Source: Bacillota bacterium
GTDB taxonomy: Bacteria > Bacillota > Dehalobacteriia > UBA4068
Direction: 5' to 3'
Length of the DNA: 8,648 nt
Assembly (NCBI GenBank): GCA_030528765.1
Contig: JAUMYD010000074.1
Location: 1-8,648 of the forward strand
Made by a program: the position numbers and the translations under genes. The notes beneath the pieces are model-generated. The model saw nothing but the letters and a program-made list of their open reading frames with translations, made no database searches and was not told the DNA's origin. Shown here piece by piece: positions 5,412-8,648 of the stretch (the first letter of the stretch is position 1; the number at the start of each line of letters is the position of its first letter).

Positions 5412-5453
5412 ATGGCAAGGACAAGGCGTTCGTTGATCTCAGCAAGTCAATGA
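5412..5453 (+). CDS. Possible 13-residue leader peptide upstream of parB
   Basis: ATG 5412 follows AAAGGAGG (about 5395-5402) at normal spacing and encodes MARTRRSLISASQ, then TGA 5451-5453. The codons run into the hairpin at 5425-5458, and the stop lies in its right arm. A translated short ORF that unfolds a hairpin before the next gene is the layout of translational or transcriptional attenuation. It could equally be the surviving start of a longer gene that lost its remainder, or chance. No family resemblance is claimed. Confidence 0.35.
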   Translation: MARTRRSLISASQ

Positions 5454-5458
5454 ACGCC
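5425..5458 (+). promoter_or_regulatory. Leader hairpin upstream of parB
   Basis: GGCGTTCGTTGA (5425-5436) pairs with TCAATGAACGCC (5447-5458) through one G-T wobble, giving a 12-bp stem with a 10-base loop. A short TTTC follows, too weak for a confident terminator. It lies 29 bp before ATG 5488. Confidence 0.5.
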
Positions 5459-5487
5459 TTTCGTCATTTCAGAGAACAGGAGGCATT

Positions 5488-6165
5488 ATGGCAGACACAA
5501 TCAAAGAAATCCCATTGGAGGAACTTCACCCTTTTCCGGATCACCCACTTGGTGTGCGAGACGATGATACAATGCAGCAGACAGTTGAAAGCGTTCGGGA
5601 GTACGGTGTCCTTGTCCCCGGCATTGCAAGACCCCGTGAGGACGGCAGCTTTGAGATTATCGCAGGACACAGAAGAAAACACGCTTGTGAACTTGCAGGG
5701 CTGAAAACCATGCCGATTATCGTTCGGGACATAGATCAAAATACCGCAACCATCATTATGGTAGACAGCAATCTGCAGAGAGAAAACATTCTCCCAAGCG
5801 AGAAAGCCAAGGCGTATAAAATGAAACTGGAAGCCATCAAAAGGCGGGCCGGCAGACCGAGTAGAAATTCTGTCCAAGTTGGACAGAATTTTGATGGTAA
5901 GAGTTCCAGAGAACAAATTGCGGAAAACAGCCCCGATAGTGCAACGCAGATTCAGCGATACATTCGCTTGACGGAGCTTGAACCCGAACTAATGCAGTTA
6001 GTGGATGAAGGTAAGAAAGGGGCCCAAAGAACTTTGATATTTGGGCGGCGGCTTCTGGTTTCTGTCATTGCGAGGCAGGCAAGCTGTGATTTTGCCTTGG
6101 CAAAAGCCAGCTTGGCAACGTGGCAATCCAGAGGACACCTCCGACAGAGGCAGGGAAAACGCTAA
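5488..6165 (+). CDS. parB: ParB/RepB/Spo0J-family protein, C-terminally truncated with a foreign tail
   Basis: ATG 5488 follows AGGAGG (5478-5483). Residues 1-100 are a ParB N-terminal nuclease-like/CTPase domain: IKEIPLEELHPFPDHP (5-20), the nucleotide-box-like AGHRRKHACELAG (59-71) and the VDSNLQRENILPSEKAKAY segment (92-110). Residues about 136-165 (…REQIAENS…TQIQRYIRLTELEPEL) are the KorB-type helix-turn-helix. Family homology stops at VDEGK (172-176, base 6015), where the conserved tail (typically …IAFNPAVELSYL…) should begin. The remaining 49 codons are translated from an inserted structured repeat and are not protein-like. The truncated protein could still bind DNA and nucleotide but lacks the region after the HTH. 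No parA lies beside it. The protein is probably non-functional as a partition factor and was mobile-element derived in origin. Confidence 0.88.
   Translation: MADTIKEIPLEELHPFPDHPLGVRDDDTMQQTVESVREYGVLVPGIARPREDGSFEIIAGHRRKHACELAGLKTMPIIVRDIDQNTATIIMVDSNLQRENILPSEKAKAYKMKLEAIKRRAGRPSRNSVQVGQNFDGKSSREQIAENSPDSATQIQRYIRLTELEPELMQLVDEGKKGAQRTLIFGRRLLVSVIARQASCDFALAKASLATWQSRGHLRQRQGKR
5865..5891. repeat. Perfect 27-bp palindrome inside parB
   Basis: AAATTCTGTCCAA (5865-5877), a central G (5878), then TTGGACAGAATTT (5879-5891). The arms are exact complements over 13 bp. It encodes the flexible linker NSVQVGQNF just before the ParB helix-turn-helix. It is long enough to be a dimer-binding site or an RNA hairpin, not a terminator. 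Confidence 0.7.
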
Positions 6166-6267
6166 GATTGCCACGTCGTTCAGCTGTGTACTGCTGCGCA
6201 GTCCTGCAGCTGAACTTCCTCGCAATGACAATAAATTACGCAGCTGCCAAAAATCAAAAGTTTCTTG
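6026..6267. repeat. Cloverleaf-like inverted repeat (GTCATTGCGAGG / GTGGCAATC family) ending parB
   Basis: Outer arms: about 6026-6075 is an imperfect inverted copy of 6218-6267. Within them TGTCATTGCGAGG (6063-6075) pairs perfectly with CCTCGCAATGACA (6218-6230). Between the arms are three hairpins. The left is CAAGCTG/CAGCTTG enclosing TTTTGCC/GGCAAAA (about 6080-6114). The centre is ACGTGGCAATC (6118-6128) / GATTGCCACGT (6166-6176). The right is TTCAGCTG/CAGCTGAA enclosing ACTGC/GCAGT (about 6179-6214). The GTCATTGCGAGG…GTGGCAATC signature is one I know as a dispersed intergenic repeat in many bacterial genomes. It holds no gene. It starts right after the last ParB-like codon and no ParB sequence resumes after it. 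Confidence 0.85.
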
Positions 6268-6328
6268 CTTCTTCTTTTCAAAGAAGAAGGGTTTTTCTCT
6301 TAAAACAGCCCCTTTTTGAAAAAAGGGG
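6268..6328 (+). other. Two consecutive short AT-rich hairpins next to the repeat
   Basis: CTTCTTCTTT (6268-6277) with AAAGAAGAAG (6280-6289), followed by GGTTTTTCTCTT, could act as a plus-strand terminator. CCCCTTTT (6309-6316) with AAAAGGGG (6321-6328) follows at once. Both may belong to the outer part of the repeat. I see no gene between 6166 and 6402. Confidence 0.5.
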
Positions 6329-6332
6329 TACG

Positions 6333-6368
6333 AAAAAGGCACAGCCTCCCCATAAGAGGCTGTGCCTT
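6333..6368 (-). terminator. Rho-independent terminator of the papain-like protein gene
   Basis: A perfect 13-bp stem, AAGGCACAGCCTC (6336-6348) with GAGGCTGTGCCTT (6356-6368), has a 7-base loop. Read on the minus strand it ends in TTTTT (6337-6333) and lies 34 bp after the TGA of the minus-strand gene. Confidence 0.92.
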
Positions 6369-6402
6369 AATTATACTTGGGGGCAGCAGAGGCACTGTGG
6401 CA

Positions 6403-8648
6403 TCATTTGATTTTTTGGGCAGTGGTCTTGGGATCCTGTTTGGCAGTTGCCTGTTGTTCTTTTTTCGGCTTTGGTTTCAAAGCATGGATCTGCATCGGGG
6501 GCGGGACCGGAACAGAGGCATTCCGGGCCGCCACTTTCTCAAAGGGTTTGAAGCGTTCAGCGAGCAAGGAGGTATTCCCACCGAAAATGGCGATGCGGAG
6601 ATCCACAATCTCGGTCAGATTTTCACGCTGCGCTGTACGCTGATCGTCGGGCATATCCTTCCGCAGCTCATACTTATCGATCAGCTGCTGGATGTTTTCA
6701 TTTTTTTTCTTCAAATTTTCTCTTTCCTGCTGCAGCTGAGTTTCCCGGTTAAGCTTGATGCTGTTCTCAAATACAGCCAGCTTTTCCTGCAGTGCTTCCT
6801 TTGTGATCCGGTTATCCCCATTGGGGAAGGCCTTATCGATCTCATCGAAGGCCTGATCAGGCTCTTCAGGCTTCCAGGGCTGCTTCTTTTCCTCTGTTTT
6901 TTGCTCTTTTCTTTCTTCCGTCGCTTTCTCGTTTTTCTTCTTGTCCTCTTTCAGCTTTTGCTCCTTGGCCACGGAATAGGAGTGCCCGGTTTTGATCATA
7001 TCCCTGACCATATTGTTCAGGGCTTCGCTGTTCCGGATATCAGCAACGCATTGCTCCGCCGCTTCCAGCGCATCGATCCAAGCCGTTCCCTTTGGATCCA
7101 GATTTTTCACCTTATCCAGATAGAGCAGGCCGGCAAAGCCTTCCCGCAGATCCTGATATCCTTTATAGCGTTTCTGGGAAGCATGCCCAGAAAAGTGGAG
7201 AAGATCGATGATCTTATTCGTGCTGCTCACTTTCTGCGTATAGCGGCCGTGGAAGGTGCTGATAAGTGCGGAGCGGATATCCCGGGCATTGTTCTGCAGA
7301 TTCTGCTGCAGCTGCTCCAGCTGCTCCCGCTGCTGGCCTTCCGCTGTTTCAAGCTGCTTTTCGATCCCCTGCAGGGCAGCGTGACAGCTGCGTGCCAGCT
7401 GGCGCATGCCGGCATCATCCCCCATCAGCTTACCGCTGAGCAGATCCTCTTCGGTCTGCAGAAGCTGCTTCAGGGCGGGATTCGTCCCTGCCCCCGGGAG
7501 CTGCAGCAGCTGCTGCCGCATTTCCTCCAGGATCTCTGCATTGTAATTGCCGCCGCTGAGCCGCTTATAATGCAGGACTTTGGGGGTCTGGAAAGCAAGG
7601 GAGATCTCTGAGACATTCCCTTCCTCATCGCTGAGGGGAAGGTTATACAGCTTGCCCATATACATATGCTCCATATGCTCCCGGCCTGTGGAGATAAAGG
7701 AGAAGGCCTCGCCGCCATGATAGTTTGTGCCTCTTTCAGCCCAATTCGGGAACTGGGTGATGGAGCCGCCCAGAGTCGGATTCAGGGGCTGCAGCCAGTT
7801 GAGATCGAAGCTGCTTCCGATAAGGAAGCTATCCAGATTTCTTGTGTAAACAAGGTTCTTATCGGTGGAGAGGGGGTCCAGATAGTGGATCGTATCCCCT
7901 TCAATGCCCACGATGGTATAAAAATGATTTCCCTTGCAGAGTGAGATCGGGCTATTCGCCTGCAAAAGGGCATGGCAGATCAGGGTCCGGATATTCGGGA
8001 TATCGTCTTTGGTGACCGGATTATTCAGCTCATAGTGCATAGCGGCTGTATTGGGAGCGACCTTATCGATCAGGGCGGTATAAATATCGAAGGTCTGCAT
8101 CCTATCCTGGGAAGCGAAAGCAATGCCATCGGGACATGATCCGCTTTCGTATTCATTGGGGCGGAAGGCACGGATCTCTTCCTGCTGGATATCCACGCCT
8201 CTGTAGTTGAGCTGGCTCTGGATGGAAACCGACCAGCAGCCGTTCCCGCTGCTCTGCCTTCTGGGCTGGGTGACGCCCTTCAGCAGGATCTTGTCTCCCC
8301 GCTTCAGCTCCTCCCGGGGGATTTCCTGCCCATTCCGGTAGATCACGGGGCCATTGCCGAGCGGCAGATGATTGGTGGGGTGCTTCTGCAGTTCCTCCAC
8401 CCGCTCCATGCAGCTGATGCGATAGTTCAGATGCTCCTTGCTGTCTTCGGAGAGCTGGGGGTTTTGCTGCAGGAATGCCCGGAGCTTTCTGGGGTCATTT
8501 TCAAGGCCGACCGGCCCGTTGATGATCTGCGGATCATTGGTGAATTCAATGCCCCGCTTATACTTCGGCGCAGGCGGGATCAGTGCCCGGTTTTGTATAT
8601 GCTGCTCTCCCAGGGGCCGGTTCGCCACCTGCAGCGGATACTTCTGCT
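6403..8648 (-). CDS. Large protein with papain/C39-like cysteine peptidase domain and coiled-coil C-terminus (partial, runs off right edge)
   Basis: The frame is open through the window edge, so the true start may lie outside; the first in-frame start seen is GTG 8628, and numbering below counts from it (741 residues). Gln125, then Cys131-Trp132 six residues on (QSSGNGCWSVSIQSQLNYRG), reproduces the papain oxyanion Gln and catalytic Cys spacing. His235 in KGNHFYTIVGI and Asp251 in HYLDPL give the His and Asp/Asn of a C39/papain-like triad, with the beta-strand pattern expected around them. Residues about 365-450 and 550-680 are Gln/Glu/Lys-rich and likely coiled coil, with a highly charged stretch at 555-585. 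The C-terminus (KPKPKKEQQATAKQDPKT) is basic. No membrane segment is visible. Substrate, location and partners are unknown; effector, toxin or structural roles are all possible. TGA is at 6405-6403. Confidence 0.85.
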   Translation of the reverse strand, partial: QKYPLQVANRPLGEQHIQNRALIPPAPKYKRGIEFTNDPQIINGPVGLENDPRKLRAFLQQNPQLSEDSKEHLNYRISCMERVEELQKHPTNHLPLGNGPVIYRNGQEIPREELKRGDKILLKGVTQPRRQSSGNGCWSVSIQSQLNYRGVDIQQEEIRAFRPNEYESGSCPDGIAFASQDRMQTFDIYTALIDKVAPNTAAMHYELNNPVTKDDIPNIRTLICHALLQANSPISLCKGNHFYTIVGIEGDTIHYLDPLSTDKNLVYTRNLDSFLIGSSFDLNWLQPLNPTLGGSITQFPNWAERGTNYHGGEAFSFISTGREHMEHMYMGKLYNLPLSDEEGNVSEISLAFQTPKVLHYKRLSGGNYNAEILEEMRQQLLQLPGAGTNPALKQLLQTEEDLLSGKLMGDDAGMRQLARSCHAALQGIEKQLETAEGQQREQLEQLQQNLQNNARDIRSALISTFHGRYTQKVSSTNKIIDLLHFSGHASQKRYKGYQDLREGFAGLLYLDKVKNLDPKGTAWIDALEAAEQCVADIRNSEALNNMVRDMIKTGHSYSVAKEQKLKEDKKKNEKATEERKEQKTEEKKQPWKPEEPDQAFDEIDKAFPNGDNRITKEALQEKLAVFENSIKLNRETQLQQERENLKKKNENIQQLIDKYELRKDMPDDQRTAQRENLTEIVDLRIAIFGGNTSLLAERFKPFEKVAARNASVPVPPPMQIHALKPKPKKEQQATAKQDPKTTAQKIK

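Noticed and set aside
5228..5704. Single 158-codon plus-strand gene from the recombinase relic into parB
   Set aside because: Only the first 18 or so codons look like protein. The rest crosses a strong terminator and then runs out of frame through parB.
6026..6267. CRISPR array or tRNA-like gene in the repeat region
   Set aside because: The repeats are inverted, not regularly spaced direct repeats, and the cloverleaf lacks tRNA arm lengths and the TTCGA loop.
6316..7611. Plus-strand open frame of 431 codons with many Leu and Phe, resembling a membrane protein
   Set aside because: It is the complement of a Lys/Glu/Gln-rich coiled-coil gene, which naturally yields Leu/Phe-rich codons, and it starts within hairpins.

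Overview
The window looks like a chromosomal segment of an anaerobic gut Clostridia-type Firmicute, probably near Oscillospiraceae/Ruminococcaceae. This is inferred from strong AGGAGG ribosome binding sites, low-GC-Gram-positive terminators, a Bmp-type lipoprotein with an Ala-Cys lipobox, a TnpV transposon protein, a ParB type common in Clostridia mobile elements, and anaerobe-type flavin redox enzymes. No species can be named from the sequence alone.

Region 1 (1-1261) is GC-rich, ordinary-looking chromosome. It holds the C-terminal end of an FAD/NAD(P) oxidoreductase, an iron-sulfur-flavoprotein-like gene (Cys-x2-Cys-x2-Cys-x5-Cys), and a tRNA-Ala(GGC) with its own near-consensus promoter and strong terminator. 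Region 2 (1348-2750) is one transcription unit: an extended -10 promoter, a structured leader that may attenuate, and an orphan Bmp-family substrate-binding lipoprotein.

Region 3 (2720-3715) is a compact, self-contained two-gene cassette. A Cro/CI-like regulator faces left and a three-helix membrane protein of unknown function faces right. Repeated TGACCTAT / TAGGGTGAAA elements overlap the rightward promoter, and two very similar terminator hairpins bound the cassette.

Region 4 (3837-6267) is accessory DNA in decay. In order it holds a serine-rich orphan protein, a GNRA-capped terminator, an intact tnpV, a fragment of a repeat-type surface protein, about 18 codons matching the N-terminal domain of a large serine recombinase, a strong terminator, a short leader ORF over a hairpin, and a ParB-family gene cut off at codon 176. 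The cut is made by a cloverleaf-like inverted repeat of about 240 bp whose core carries the GTCATTGCGAGG / GTGGCAATC signature. This reads as stacked insertions and deletions.

Region 5 (6268-8648) holds short hairpins, a minus-strand terminator, and a large minus-strand gene running off the right edge. Its protein carries a papain/C39-like catalytic layout (Gln125, Cys131-Trp132, His235, Asp251, counted from the GTG at 8628) followed by a long coiled-coil, charged C-terminal half. I found no CRISPR array and no complete known defence system. The most unusual items are the regulator/membrane cassette, the papain-like protein and the structured repeat that ends parB.
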